Below are positions 1 through 11,276 of a stretch of DNA of 64,000 nucleotides, piece after piece. Origin of the DNA: Mytilus trossulus (taxonomy: Eukaryota > Mollusca > Bivalvia > Mytilida > Mytilidae). The first letter of the stretch is position 1, and every line of letters begins with the position of its first letter. Location of the stretch: contig NC_086382.1 of NCBI RefSeq assembly GCF_036588685.1, forward strand, positions 74,497,999 through 74,561,998, read 5' to 3'. Below the pieces are notes generated by a model, which made no database searches, was not told the origin of the DNA, and saw nothing but the letters and a program-made list of their open reading frames with translations. The position numbers and the translations under genes were made by a program.

Positions 1-39
1 TATTTGCACAAAAATCTATAAACCGCGTTATGGTAGAGT

Positions 40-420
40 TCAATTTCTTTAATCGTTAATACTGTTTACCCATCATAGAATATACTGAGAAACCTACAAT
101 TGAACGATTTCTGCTCTAAAGATTATTCTATATTTAAGTTTAACTAGGTGTTTTCCACCGTCTTCAATTGTAAAAAAGTAAAACACAATCGGTCAAGAAA
201 AGAACCACTAACGATACCAAATTAAAGGGACATTGAAACTCACAAGTCGACATAAAATGAAAAGGCAATGGCATAAAAACGATGTACGACCAGAATATAA
301 ACAATTTACAAAACACAACACAGAACTACTGAGCAACAACACAATTTTAAAAGGTCCGTCGTAATCTGCGAAACAGATGTTATATAACGGCCAATAACAC
401 GTTATGGCGTCCACAAAATG
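40..420 (-). repeat. Interspersed repeat, family 1
   Basis: The reverse complement of this stretch aligns over most of its length with 13215-13560 and 15635-15980: same order of 'ccataacgtgtt', 'catctgtttc-cagat-acgacgga', 'aagacggtgga-aacacctag' and 'atgatgggtaaacagtatta'. The copies have diverged by substitutions and small indels. Short open frames in it are not conserved between copies, so I treat it as non-coding dispersed repeat. Confidence 0.7.
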
Positions 421-529
421 TTCAATGCAATAACTTCATCTACTCCACTTTGAATTCCTGTTTTAATAGCTTTCTAGTGAACCGCAACTCCATACACTAC
501 AAACCAGTAAAAGTCTGAAATGGCCTATA

Positions 530-830
530 TCTGTACTCGACTGTGATGACTTTTACTCGACCAGTCTGAATTGGTGTGAATTTTACTTGATATTGCTCGA
601 ACCCAATCTTAACAATTTTCGACTGTAATGATTTGTACTTGACCCTTATCTTTGTTATTGAAAACAGTCTGAATTATTACTCGACCAGTCCGAAACAGTC
701 TTATCCCATTCTCGACCTGTACTCGACCAATACTTGACCAGTTCTAGACCTTTTTTTCAGTCTTAACAATACTCAACCAAAGGTCTGAACAATACTCGAC
801 AAGTCTGAACCATACTTGACCAAAGAATCT
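530..830. repeat. Degenerate minisatellite, 'tactcgaccagtctgaa' units
   Basis: Variants of 'tactcgaccagtctgaa' recur at irregular spacing across about 300 bp. Units are imperfect and some are separated by unrelated bases. No coding potential seen. Confidence 0.6.
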
Positions 831-1364
831 TTACTTTTTTTAATTTTAACTGTTAAAATAACTTTCTTTTTAACTAACATGCCAACAGCCACAAGAACAG
901 AAAGATATATATATAAAACCGATTTTTACATCCTAACATGATTCTCAGATTTATCATACATGATTTTTTCATCATTGTTTGTTAGGATTCATCAATTTTT
1001 GTTTTCATCCCTCATCATTTAAGACTCCGAGTCTTTCGCTGATACATATCAATTGTAGTTAAGAAAGAGATATTCTGTATTAATATTTAGCATATCTATG
1101 TTTGTATTGCTGTGAATGAGAAATATTTACATTTAATAAATAGCAGTTTTGATAAAAAAAAAAGCATATATATTTAACATAAACATGATAAACAAAAGTG
1201 ACAGGTTAGATTTACAGATGTATAGAGGTCACTGATTGCACTTGGTTACTCTCTCGGAAGATCGAGTACAATTTCATTTTCGGTTATTTGATGCAAAACG
1301 GAAAGTCCCTTATCGAATGGCAAAATCCAATGTCCAAACATATCTGATGAATGGAACACAATAA

Positions 1365-1500
1365 ACTCATAGTCAGGAATATGACAGTTCTTGTCTATTC
1401 GTTTTTGATGCGTTTTGTTATTTGATTTTGCCATGTGATTATGGTCTATCCGTATTGATTTTTCTCTGAGTTCAGTATTTTTGTGATTTTACTTTTTTTT
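1365..1500 (+). repeat. Interspersed repeat, family 2
   Basis: Contains 'gtcaggaatatgacagttct', 'tgatttgccatgtgat'-like and 'ctgagttcagtatttttgtg' blocks in the same order as 46680-46885 and, more weakly, 40245-40440. A short reverse-complement piece lies near 63060-63105. No protein product is evident. Confidence 0.65.
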
Positions 1501-1735
1501 CATCATAGATACAGGACTAAATTTTGTATAAACGCCAGACGCGCGTTTCGTCTACAAAAGACTCATCAGTGACGCTTGAATCCAAAAAAGTAAAAAAAGC
1601 CAATAAAGTACGAAGTTGAAGAGCATTGAGGACCAAAATTCCTAAAATGTTTGCCAAATCCAGCTAAGGTAATCTATGCCTAAGGTAGAAAAGCCTTAGT
1701 ATATCAAAAATTCTAAATTTTGTAAACATATAATT
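1501..1735 (+). repeat. Bivalve-type dispersed repeat, family 3, copy 1
   Basis: Runs from 'catcatagata' through 'gacgcgcgtttcgtctac', 'actcatcagtgacgcttgaa', 'gtacgaagttgaagagcatt' to 'aaattctaaattttgtaaac'. The next copy at 1861-2113 matches nearly throughout. Reverse-complement fragments lie at 12239-12355 and 14660-14775 and near 44900-45030; a forward fragment lies at 26461-26560. I recognise this as a very common mussel repeat from memory; its classification (SINE or MITE) is not settled by this sequence. Confidence 0.75.
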
Positions 1736-1860
1736 TATAAATATAACCATATCGATGATAATTCATGTCAGCTCAAAAAGTGCTGACTACTGAGCTGGTG
1801 ATACCCTCGGGGAAATAAATCTTCATCAGCAGTGGCCTCGACCCAGTGGTAGTAAATAAA

Positions 1861-2113
1861 CGCATCATAGATACCAGGACAAAATTTTGTATATACTCCA
1901 GACGCGCGTTTCGTCTATAAAAGACTCATCAGTGACGCTTGAATCCAAAAAAGTAAAAAAAAAAAAAAAAAAAAAAAAGTCAAATAAAGTACGAAGTTGA
2001 AGAGCATTGAGGACCAAAATTCCTTCAAGTTTTGCCAAATCCAGCTAAGGTAATCAATGCCTGAGGTAGAAAAAGCCTTAGTATATCAAAAATTCTAAAT
2101 TTTGTAAACAACT
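1861..2113 (+). repeat. Bivalve-type dispersed repeat, family 3, copy 2
   Basis: Second copy in the same orientation, about 130 bp after the first, with a long internal A-run near 1956-1978. The pair shares ends and internal order, so it is a local duplication or two nearby insertions. Confidence 0.75.
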
Positions 2114-2879
2114 GTCATACCCATTATGAATGAGTTCAAGCGGCGGGAAATTGGTAAACAATGTCAATTGGATTCCTTATATTGTATTGTGTTCAACGGG
2201 TGATTTAGAAAAAAAACACCAGCATTATGCATAGAGAAGATATATTACAAAATGTTGCTTGGTGATGTAATACATTTCAAAAATACTTCTCGATATATAA
2301 CTTAATGTGTACATGACAAAATTAAAATAATATCACTTTTTGTATGCAATTTAAGCAAAGTCAATAAATACTCAATGGACGAAATAAAAACTTGCATTCA
2401 TACTTTGCTAAATGATTGACTTGTGTTTGCTTTAGGTCAAGTAGCGTGTATTCCATTGATATTCGGACGACTTAAATGGACAATGAATGTCATGCATTCA
2501 GATGAGCTTCGGAGTGAGTGTATATAGCTGATAAAATTTCAATTGTGATTTGCAATATGGCACCGTTGTGTATGCTATAACGTACAGGGATGTATCATCC
2601 TCCTTACAAATGGCGACGAATATAACCAACGTATTGGGAACATGAATATCAACCTCTCATTAGACTGAGCTGTTTCTATAAAATGGGAATTGTCGATATA
2701 CATTGTTTGTTTTGGGTTATAACAGTTCTTAATATGGATCCACACTGATTCTATCAGAAAAAAATCACTATAGATGCTCAACTTTTTAATCGACAATGTA
2801 TTGTTGAGTTTGGAGGATTGATATATTTAACAGACAATAGGAATTTCAATGAATACTAATTGTTAACCCCTTCTTGTCG

Positions 2880-3360
2880 ATTTGTTTAAGTACTCGTATA
2901 AAGCAGAATGAAGCAGAATTTATTAACCACTTTCTAAAAGACAAACAGAAAATAAACCTTGCGAAATTCCTTAATTTTACTCTCAGATATTTTGACGATG
3001 TCCTATCAATGAATAACCCATATTTCAGTCAGGACTTGTAGCTCATATAACCAAGTGAACTTGAAATGAGGGATACTACCTATTCTAGAATGACTGCATC
3101 ATACATTATTTTTTTCCTCAATCTTGAAACAAATGGACGACTTCACACTAAAATCTATGACAAACGGGTTGATATCAACTTCCCAAATATCAAATTCTCA
3201 TTTCTCAGCAGTAACATACTCTCTGCTCCGTCTTATAGTGTTTTCGTATCTCAATTACTACGATATTTCCATGCAAGTTCAAACTATACGTACATTATAT
3301 ACAGGAGTATGCTCCTTACGCAGAAACTGCTCAAATAGAGTTCTGATGAGAAAATATTAA
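2880..3360 (+). pseudogene. Penelope-like reverse transcriptase fragment
   Basis: Conceptual translation in shifting frames gives an RT active-site segment (R-Y-F-D-D-V-L-S-M-N-N, near 2985-3020) followed by a stretch resembling the RT at 20389-21597 (I/L-Y-D-K-R, then S-Y-x-V-x-x-S-Q-L-x-R). The YxDD box is intact here, but stops and frameshifts break the frame and both ends are missing. It is a decayed fragment with no independent function expected. Confidence 0.6.
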
Positions 3361-4200
3361 AATTATACCTCGCAAATTTATGGACACTGTCACAAATGGG
3401 TTGATTTATGCGATGTGTCTGTGTATTAACTAACTAACGACATTTTTACCACGTCTTAGATTGTGGTATAACATCTATGTCGTCTGCCTCTAAGTTCTGA
3501 ACGTGACCTTTTCCCGAATGTGACTGTTTTGCCGAATATGAATTTGCATTGCTATACGACGTGTCTAAGTATTTTTACGTCCAATATTCATGTATTTAGT
3601 TACGATGTTTCTATTGTCTGTTCAGTTGGATATAGTGTTATGTCTTATCGTTTGTGGTTGAAATTCTGAATTGTCGGTATATTTCACAAATGTCTTTTTT
3701 GTCAGTATAGTGGAGTTAATTTCCATTTTCCGTGGATAAAGTAATGTGTAAGTCGAAATAATTATGACGTCGTCACCGTATGATTTTAAAATAGCCTTTC
3801 AATACCGTCATAATCATGATAATTATTTGGACTAGTATTGTGAAAGTAATTGTTATTGTTTCGATCTCGTTCCGTTTATTTGTATGAAATTCAAGACTAC
3901 AAATATGTTAAATAATACGTCACTGTTTGTAGAGACCTGTGATGCGGTTTATTGAAGATGTTCGTTGGTGTCCTGCGGTTTACATGTAACTTATGTACTA
4001 TTATATTATTTTGTATACGTTTCTCTGTGCTATGTGCACTTGTGTTTGTATGTATTCTATAGTAATCTATGATCGTTCATAATGTCATTCCGTTACCTTT
4101 TTTTGGTTGCATTTATCTCGTGAATAAACTACGCTCTGACGTCACTTTTCACATTTGACAGCGTAGAAATAAAAGCCACAATTAATTCCAAACTCGTTTG
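3361..4200. other. No gene recognised
   Basis: AT-rich sequence without a convincing open frame. The last 100 bases lie just upstream of the proposed first exon of the pogo transposase and could hold its promoter, but no clear TATA box stands out. Confidence 0.4.
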
Positions 4201-4205
4201 AAAAC

Positions 4206-6792
4206 ATGCGATTCCTAAAGGTATGTATGATTAAAAATTAAAAATTAGTTCATAAAAGTGCCATTTTCCTTAACCTCTTTTGAAAACATTTTTCAACAAG
4301 TCTAAAATCGTATTTATAGTGAGGAACAGACCCAGTGCGGCCATCCACCTTTTTTCAAGGTCAGAAATCATATCCGTTTCCTGTAAGGCCAACCAAATTG
4401 TTTTTAACGGCTTTTGAAAAAAGCAACCACCTTACATTATTCTATTAATTTTACGGGAAAATATGTCAAACTGAGATGAGAAAATCATGAATTACAACCA
4501 AATCAAAATGGTGGAATGTGCAATTAAAACCGAACATGAAAGTACTTCAATAAAATTAATTGTAGAAAAAATCTAGTAAAAAACGTACATTCAAAGTAGA
4601 TATAATATTTTAGATAAATAAAAATATTTCCATTTAAAACATTTTTTTAGTTTTATCATGTTTAAAAGGCAAATTAAACCTAAACACATATGAAGTCAAA
4701 TGTTTTACTGATTTTTTTCTGCCCCTTTTTTTAAACACAAATAGGTAAGTTAAATTAAAAACTTTTTGAATTATATTTGTAGATCAACCCAGTTCATCAA
4801 CCAGCGGGAAAGGCCAAATACAGGACTTACAGTCCAACATCTTTAGTTAATGCCTACACTGCAGTTAAGGAAGATCACGTATCAATTAGAAGAGCAAGCA
4901 TTACGTATGGGGTACCATTTCAAACCTTAAGAGACCGCATAACTGGTATAGTTGACCCAGAGTGCTGCACAATGGGCAACGGACCTTTTTTTACTTTAGA
5001 CGAAGAAAGCAGGCTTGTTTCACATCTGAAAGAAATGGCCCAACTTGGGTATGGTTACAATAGAATGGAAGTGGTTGACATAGCAACTGATTATGCAGTC
5101 ATGCTAGAAAAAAAAAGTAAAAATGAGAAACCCTTAACCCTAACTTGGTTTTATGGAATGCTTGGACGATGGCCCGATCTTAAAGTTGTAAAACCAAGGG
5201 CATTGGAAGTTGCAAGAGCAAAAGCTGCCAACAAGGAGAATATTACTAAGTACTTCAATGAACTTGAGAAAGCCCTTATTAAATATGATCTGATGGACAG
5301 ACCTCATTTGATTTACAATGTTGATGAGAAGGGTGTAACCATCAACCACAACCCATCAAAGGTAGTATCAGGAGTAGAGACATCACCGCAGGAGGTTACA
5401 TCTGGAAAGGGTGACACCGTGACTATCTTAGGGTGTGGAAATGCAATTGGCAATGCATTACCCCCTTACTTTGTCTTCCCAGGACAGAGAATGAATGATC
5501 AGTTGCTGGAGGGGTCTACACCAGGAACAGTTGGCACTGTCTCTAAGTCAGGGTGGTCTAATTCGGACCTGTTTATGGATTTCCTCAGCAATCATTTCAA
5601 GAAATTTGTTCCAGGCAATGGGCATGTGATGTTATTGTTAGATGGACATAAATCTCATGTTGCTGTAAGCACAATTGAATGGGCAAGGCGTCACAACATT
5701 GTAATACAGTTACTTCCAGCACACACCAGTCATCTTTTGCAGCCATTGGATGTAGGTTGTTATGGTCCTTTGCAAAATATGTACAACAGCATATGTCACA
5801 GAACTATCAGAACAAAACAATGTGCACTAACTCGTTATGATGTTTGTAGCATGGCATGCAAAGCTTACGGAAATGCCTTATCAGTCAGTAATTTGCAGTC
5901 AGCTTTTAGAAAAACAGGCATTTATCCATTCACAAAAGACATTATTATGGAATTACCACTGACACCATCAGAGGCTTTCGTCAGTGATATTATAGACAAT
6001 GAAGAAGGGTTAAACAGTGCTGTAGTTGAGAATGTGAATGATAGTGAAAGAGAGGGAGTTATGAGTGATGAGGAGAATGTGGGTGTTGTAATTGAGGGAG
6101 AGGTTGGTTTGGAGGTAGATAGGAGTGGTGTGAGTGATAGAGATGAAGTTCAGAATGATGTGGAGAATGACAGTGTTGTGAGTGTGGGTGATAGAATGAT
6201 TGATGTGGCCGTGCAAGAGAAAGGAAGTACCGGTAAGAGTGATTTTTTTGTACAAAAAATAGTAAACATGAAAAGAGTGAAAGGTGAGAAAAAAAAGAAG
6301 AGAAATGTGTTAAGTAGAATCATCAGTGGCAAGACTGTGACAGAGGATGATGTGTTAGAGAGGATGAAAGAGCATGTGAGTAAGAATCCTGGGAAGAATG
6401 TTAGTGAAAGTGTGACTGAAAGTGGTAAGAAAGGCCAGAATGGATCTGTGGGAAGTAAGAGGAAGAGAGGGCCTGAGAAGAAACAAACAGCAAAATCTTT
6501 AAAGAGTTGTTCTCAGAAGCCAGGAACCAGTGGAGTGAGTAGATGTGTGAATGAGTGGGCAATAGACAGTGAGAGTGAGAGTGAGAGTGAAATAAGAGAG
6601 GATGAAAAGTGCTGTGTATGAAAGAAGTTTGTTCCAGAGCAGGTGAGGCAGAGCAGCAGTTTGATTTTTACAAAGTGGGCACAGTGTGAGAAGTGTGAGA
6701 GGTGGGTGCATCTAATTTATTGTACGAAAGTGAGAGTGATAAGAAGGGGTGATAGTTTCATGTGTGTGTTTTGTGAGGAAAATATGGATTAA
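4206..6792 (+). pseudogene. pogo/Tigger-like DDE transposase, PHD finger interrupted by TGA
   Basis: A DDE-1 superfamily transposase. The frame is open from 4783 to 6618; the ATG at 4972 gives 549 residues. Catalytic acidic residues, numbered from that ATG, are D118 (N-V-D-E-K-G), D224 (L-L-L-D-G-H-K-S-H) and D260 (Q-P-L-D-V-G), with a D2-D3 gap of 35 as in pogo elements. Residues encoded before 4972 look like a Psq/CENP-B-type helix-turn-helix, so translation probably starts earlier: ATG 4206 plus four codons ends at a GTATGT donor (4221) and joins in frame to an acceptor at 4782. The C-terminal half is Ser/Glu/Val-rich, with a basic stretch (K-R-K-R). After the TGA at 6619-6621 the same frame continues for 56 codons with Q-C-E-K-C, W-V-H, Y-C and C-V-F-C, completing a C4HC3 PHD finger in which the TGA replaces a zinc-binding Cys. 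The element is therefore probably inactive or recently mutated. Confidence 0.8.
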
Positions 6793-7369
6793 TTGATAAA
6801 TAAAAAAAATAAAAATCATATTCTGAAACATTAGTGTACTCATTTAACAAAGAAACTGCTTTTGAGATTAATTCCCCAAAATCATAATTGGTGAACTCTC
6901 TGAAAATTTTCATTGATTTTTATTTTCATGGTAATAAATGATGTTCCAGGTTACATCAATTCCCAAGTTATTGAAAACAGTTTTAAAGAACTGTTTTACA
7001 AACAAATAATGTAATTGCCTTAGACTAATAAATCCCCTAATTGACAATAGAGCAATTTGATTGGGTATAACGGAATGAGGTGTCACGTGGTTTTGACGCC
7101 ATTGGAATTTGAATGTCAACAAACACGATAAGGAGGGGTAGCATGGAACAACATCGAGCATTCAGTGCCTGATAAATAATTATGAGTAACCAAGCTTGAC
7201 AATGCATGGTAATAAAAAAACAAAGCGAGGTCTACAGAAAAAAAATATTAAAAAATGTCCTTAGTATAACGACTTACCATTACTCCAGGATACTATATTC
7301 CTGTCACATACTGTTGTCATTTAAGCGATATTTTTGTTAACATTGCCATATGAGCCACGTCTGAGGCTA
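6793..7369. other. 3' flank of the pogo element, no gene
   Basis: AT-rich. 'cattccgtta' near 4086 recurs inverted near 7070 and might mark terminal inverted repeats, but the match is only about ten bases, so element ends are not fixed. Confidence 0.3.
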
Positions 7370-7625
7370 GCCATACGACCAGGTTAAACCCACCATTTTT
7401 TCTTAAAATATCCTGAACCAAGTCAGGAATATGGCAATTTTTATCAAATAGTTCGTTTCTTTGTATGTTGGCGTTTGTTTTTATTGCAGTTGAGTGTTTC
7501 TGTTGTTCCGTTGTTTTCCTTTTGTGTTTCGTTGGTTGCAGTTTTTAACCCGGATTTTTTTCCCTCTCAATTGATTGATGACTTTTGAACAGCGGTATAC
7601 TACTGGTGCCTTCATTTGTTACAAT
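7370..7625 (+). repeat. Interspersed repeat, family 4
   Basis: Carries 'ccaagtcaggaatatggc' at one end and 'gaacagcggtatactact' at the other. The inverted copy at 23990-24240 has the same two ends and middle, and a shorter forward piece lies at 23320-23420. A minimal terminal fragment of about 30 bases is also found inside the LINE at 17570-17600. Confidence 0.65.
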
Positions 7626-8563
7626 TCATGGCTGTAGAATTATGCATTTAGCACAACAAAATATGCCCTTCACTTTTTTACTGCCAAACATTAGGAAAAG
7701 CAGTAATAATTTATGATATTTGTTTACTCCAGACTACAGTTAATGTCAAAAATACAAAAACTAAGAGTTTTGGGAACTATTTTGTATACAAAGAAAGTAT
7801 GTACAAAAGAGAGGCGAAATATACAGAAAGGGATACTCAAATTATTAGAAAATATACTGACATCGTAAAAGCAAAAAACGAAATACACAAAAAGACAAAA
7901 GTGTATACAAATTACATAGAACAAACTGACTGACTATCACGAACCCTACCATAAACTGGTAATGATCACAAGTGCTTCAGAGGGTAAGCAAATACTGCTC
8001 TATAATTGGTACCCTTCATGTTTCTTATGTTAGTAGAAACCAGGTGATAAGTCTTATTCAAAGTATAACTAATAATAACTATGAGATTTGGATGTTTTTC
8101 GTATTGTGTTTGATTGTTAGTGGTTTGACAGATAAAAGCTGCAATTCCCTAATTTAAGCCGTTTGTGAACAGGATAGATGATTAACACTATATACGTGTT
8201 GACATTTATAAGGACATTGTGGTTAAAGCAGATGTTACTAGATCCTAGCTTTATAGTTTACATCTGTCATAAAGGACACATGGTCATTTGATATAATAAA
8301 TTATGCAACTCATTTACGTTTTCCCACATTTCTAAGAATTGTTACAAGCAGGATAAGTATACAATTTTTCATTGGTGGAACTAATGAACGTTACTTATCA
8401 CATGAAGGACCAAGAGAGGTAAATTGTCACTCTGAATCATTTAATGGACGACATTTCTATTTTGGTCAAATGTTCCTTAGAAAATTCTAGATGTTTCATT
8501 CGTTCTAGTTCTAAGAAGTATTTAAAGTCAACTGAAAAGACACGCAAATGAATTATAACACAT
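7626..8563. other. No gene recognised
   Basis: AT-rich sequence upstream of the Ngaro-like element. Only short open frames without recognisable motifs. Confidence 0.4.
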
Positions 8564-8748
8564 ATTGGTTTGTTTTTATAATTTAAAAACCAGTAATTAC
8601 TTGGCTGAAATTCGTCTGCAAATTTGACTGGATAGCCTTAAGGTATAAAATGTAAATAAATTTGTAAGTGAGTGAAACCTGCTCACACTGTTATATTATA
8701 TCCTTATTATTTGATTTAGATTGTTCGAGTTAGACGTTAAATTTTCAC
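8564..8748 (+). repeat. Split direct repeat A1
   Basis: 185 bp, repeated at 11019-11203 with only a few substitutions, from 'attgg-ttgtttttataattt' to 'gacgttaaattttcac'. The sequence diverges immediately after the shared 'tttcac'. Confidence 0.85.
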
Positions 8749-8757
8749 AGAATCTAC

Positions 8758-8872
8758 AGAATCTACAGAATCTGGCACTAAATTAGACTTACGAGACATA
8801 AGAAAAAAGGCAAATAAAAATAAACACCAATACACAATACTCTAGAAATTCCCGCCATTAACAACTTAAATT
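8758..8872 (-). repeat. Inverted, internally deleted copy of recombinase sequence
   Basis: The reverse complement matches 9264-9297 directly joined to about 9388-9469 of the recombinase ORF, omitting roughly 90 bases between. It sits just inside A1, where the 5' coding region would be expected. RNA from this element could fold back over about 80 bp. The join does not fit a GT-AG intron. Confidence 0.8.
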
Positions 8873-8979
8873 CAAAATTATCTAAAGGAGGAGGAATTTG
8901 AAGTTGGAGACAGTCCATTTGCTTTTAGTCATAGTTGGTAATTTTTTATATATTTGCATATATATAATTCCTTTTTTCA

Positions 8980-9951
8980 GATGTTCAGTTTAAACAGTTA
9001 GAGAAAGATGTTAAAACGTCTACTAAGTCTGCGTTTGCAGTAGGAACTCAGAAAAATTTAGTTTCACAATGGAGAGCCTTTTTGCTCTTTTGTTTTTATT
9101 TTGATGTTGCTCCCTTTCCTGTCACTTTTAAAACGATTAGCTGTTATGCGCAATTTTCAAGTCGATCATTCAATTCGACGGATTCTATTAGGAATTATAT
9201 CAATGGTGTAAAAATTATGCATTTTTATTTAGATCTTCCATTTCCACCTTTAGATAATTTTTTAATTTAAGTTGTTAATGGCGGGAATTTCTAGAGTCAA
9301 ACAACACTGTCCTAGACAAGCTAGGCCTATTACTCCCGATTTGCTAAAAGAGATGCTCAATTTTTTAGACCTTGATAATTGTACAGATATTGTGTATTGG
9401 TGTTTATTTTTATTTGCCTTTTTTCTTATGTCTCGTAAGTCTAATTTAGTGCCAGATTCTGTAGATTCTTTTGATTGTAAAAGACAACTTACTAGAGGCA
9501 AAGTTTTTATGCATGAAAGAGTAGCTATTGTGGTATTTGAATGGACTAAAACTATACAATGTGGTGAACGAATTTTAAAAATACCGTTGGTCAAAATAGA
9601 TGATTCTATTTTATGTCCCGTTACTGCATACAATAGAATGTGCCGCATGATTCCTGCTCCTGAAGAATCTCCTGCTTTTGTTATCAAGAGAAATGCTAGT
9701 ATTAAAACAGTAACATACAAACAGTTCAATATAAGCTTAAGCGTATAATTTCATTGACTGGGCGAGATCCTCGCCTTTACTCTACACATTCTTTTAGACG
9801 GGGAGGTGCGTCATTTGCCTTTCAGGCTAGAGTTCCTAGTGAACTGATACAGCTGCACGGTGACTGGGCAAGTGATGCTTATAAGCTATATTTGAATTTT
9901 ACCATGCAGGAAAAAATATCTGTTGCAGAGTCAATGGCCAAACTTTTATAA
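8980..9951 (+). pseudogene. Tyrosine recombinase (YR), two frame breaks
   Basis: Three consecutive frames make up one YR protein. Segment one (8980-9270) is the SAM-like core-binding domain (G-T-Q-K-N-L-V-S-Q-W...Y-I-N-G-V-K) and ends at TAA 9268. Segment two (9272-9748) carries the first catalytic arginine in F-F-L-M-S-R-K-S-N-L. Segment three (9754-9951) carries T-H-S-F-R-R-G-G (HxxR box), L-H-G-D-W (H/W box) and the nucleophile tyrosine in Y-K-L-Y-L. The enzyme would join circular cDNA to target DNA without leaving target-site duplications. Frameshifts at about 9268 and 9733 prevent a single product unless there is programmed recoding, for which I see no signal. An acceptor-like 'ttttttcag' precedes 8981. 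Confidence 0.8.
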
Positions 9952-10486
9952 TAGTTTTTCAGACATAACCAACAAACATGTACTGGTGTTATCCGATTCA
10001 ATCTGTAAACATTTATCTGGCATTTCTAACATGGACCTTCAAGCTTACAGTGGTGCTCGTATTTCCACTATTAAGAAGAAACTGGATCAAGGTGAAATAA
10101 ACTTGGGTAACTATTCATACTGTCTTATTCATGTTAGAACTAACGATGTTAGAGACTTTTCTGTAGATCGAATCATTGCTGATTTTAGAGAGTTATTTGT
10201 AAAATTCAAATCTTTGTCTCCGCATATCAAGCTTTATATATCTTCTATTTTACCAAGACCTGTAGATTTTGATTTAACTGGTTTTAAATGTGCTAATATT
10301 AATAAGCAATTACTTTCTGTATGTTCTAAATATAACATTATTTTTATAAAATCATATAAAAGGTTTCTTGTAAGAGGGCGTCCTATTAGGTCTCTTTTTG
10401 CCTTTAAGGACGGAGGGTTGCATCTTAATAAAGCTGGTCTATACGAGCTTCGCAGATGCTTTCAACATGTTATCAGTCATATATAA
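9923..10486 (+). CDS. SGNH/GDSL-type hydrolase-like protein of the YR element
   Basis: 187 residues, intact. The SGNH blocks are visible: V-L-S-D-S-I (block I serine, residues 21-26), Y-S-G-A-R-I (block II glycine), H-V-R-T-N-D (block III asparagine) and D-G-G-L-H-L-N (block V Asp/His). The protein has no signal peptide or membrane segment. Its start overlaps the end of the recombinase frame by 29 bases; the domain begins at N-K-H-V-L. SGNH-like ORFs have been reported in some Ngaro-type elements, where their role is uncertain; esterase activity is inferred from family. In contrast to the recombinase, this frame has no lesion. It is followed by B1. Confidence 0.75.
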   Translation: MQSQWPNFYNSFSDITNKHVLVLSDSICKHLSGISNMDLQAYSGARISTIKKKLDQGEINLGNYSYCLIHVRTNDVRDFSVDRIIADFRELFVKFKSLSPHIKLYISSILPRPVDFDLTGFKCANINKQLLSVCSKYNIIFIKSYKRFLVRGRPIRSLFAFKDGGLHLNKAGLYELRRCFQHVISHI

Positions 10487-10834
10487 TTTGTATTATGTAT
10501 TTTTTGTTGTATGATAATCACCTTATGGTTTGTTTGTATGCTTTGTATATTGATAGGAGGTCATCGATGTTAATCTTATAAGGGAGCAATTTATCCCTTA
10601 GGATTTTGATCTTACAAAGTAGTGTACTATTCTTTGGGATCATAAGCTTACTTGAAGTTAGTGCACTTACAGGGGAGTCCGTCATATTCTCTGAGTGTGT
10701 CGTATAAAGGAAGTTTCTTATTCCTTTTTATTCAACTGAAACTTACAAGGAAGTGTTTCATTCCTTGGGTTTCAATTCTTCTATTTGCGTGTGTGTGTAA
10801 TTTGTGTTTGTTAATCTTTTTTGGCGGGTTGTTT
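10487..10834. other. Untranslated part of the YR element
   Basis: T-rich sequence between the hydrolase stop and B1, with a loosely repeated motif ('agggagcaattta-ccctt', 'aggggagtccgt', 'aaggaagtttcttattcctt', 'aaggaagtgtttcattcctt') that makes several short stem-loops. Confidence 0.45.
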
Positions 10835-11018
10835 GGCGCATTTTGTTATTTCTTTTATGCCCACTTTATTAAGATTATTCGTATGTGTATCTTTTGTATT
10901 GTATTATATGAATATTTTGTGCGAAAATTATATTTATTTATGTATCTTATATGTTAATTCAAGCTGCCAAAATTAAACTATTACTGGTTTATATCTTCTC
11001 TATTTGAAAGCCCCCGTA
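10835..11018 (+). repeat. Split direct repeat B1
   Basis: Runs from 'ggcgcattttgttatttctt' to 'tttgaaagcccccgtaatt'; repeated as B2 at 11277-11463. Directly joined to A2. Confidence 0.85.
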
Positions 11019-11203
11019 ATTGGCTTGTTTTTATAATTTGAAAACCAGTAATTACTTGGCTGAAATTCGTCTGCAAATTTGACTGGATAGCCTTAAGGTA
11101 TAAAATGTAAATAAATTTGTAAGTGAGTGAAACCTGCTCACACTGTTATATTATATCCTTATTATTTAATTTAGATTGTTCGAGTTAGACGTTAAATTTT
11201 CAC
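11019..11203 (+). repeat. Split direct repeat A2
   Basis: Second copy of A1, same length. Followed by 'ccacccacccaaaccc' and a 73-bp spacer before B2. Confidence 0.85.
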
Positions 11204-11276
11204 CCACCCACCCAAACCCATTTTCAAAATTGAAGTTTGCTATTTGAGTGAGCAGTTGTAGAGTTTTCGCATTTTG

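Noticed and set aside
6010-6332. Two minus-strand open frames inside the transposase
   Set aside because: Antisense of the low-complexity Ser/Glu/Val-rich C-terminal part.
4080-7095. Terminal inverted repeats for the pogo element ('cattccgtta' both ends)
   Set aside because: Only about ten matching bases and no clear TA duplication; could be chance.
9262-9729. 155-codon minus-strand open frame
   Set aside because: Shadow frame of the recombinase on the opposite strand, which carries all catalytic boxes.
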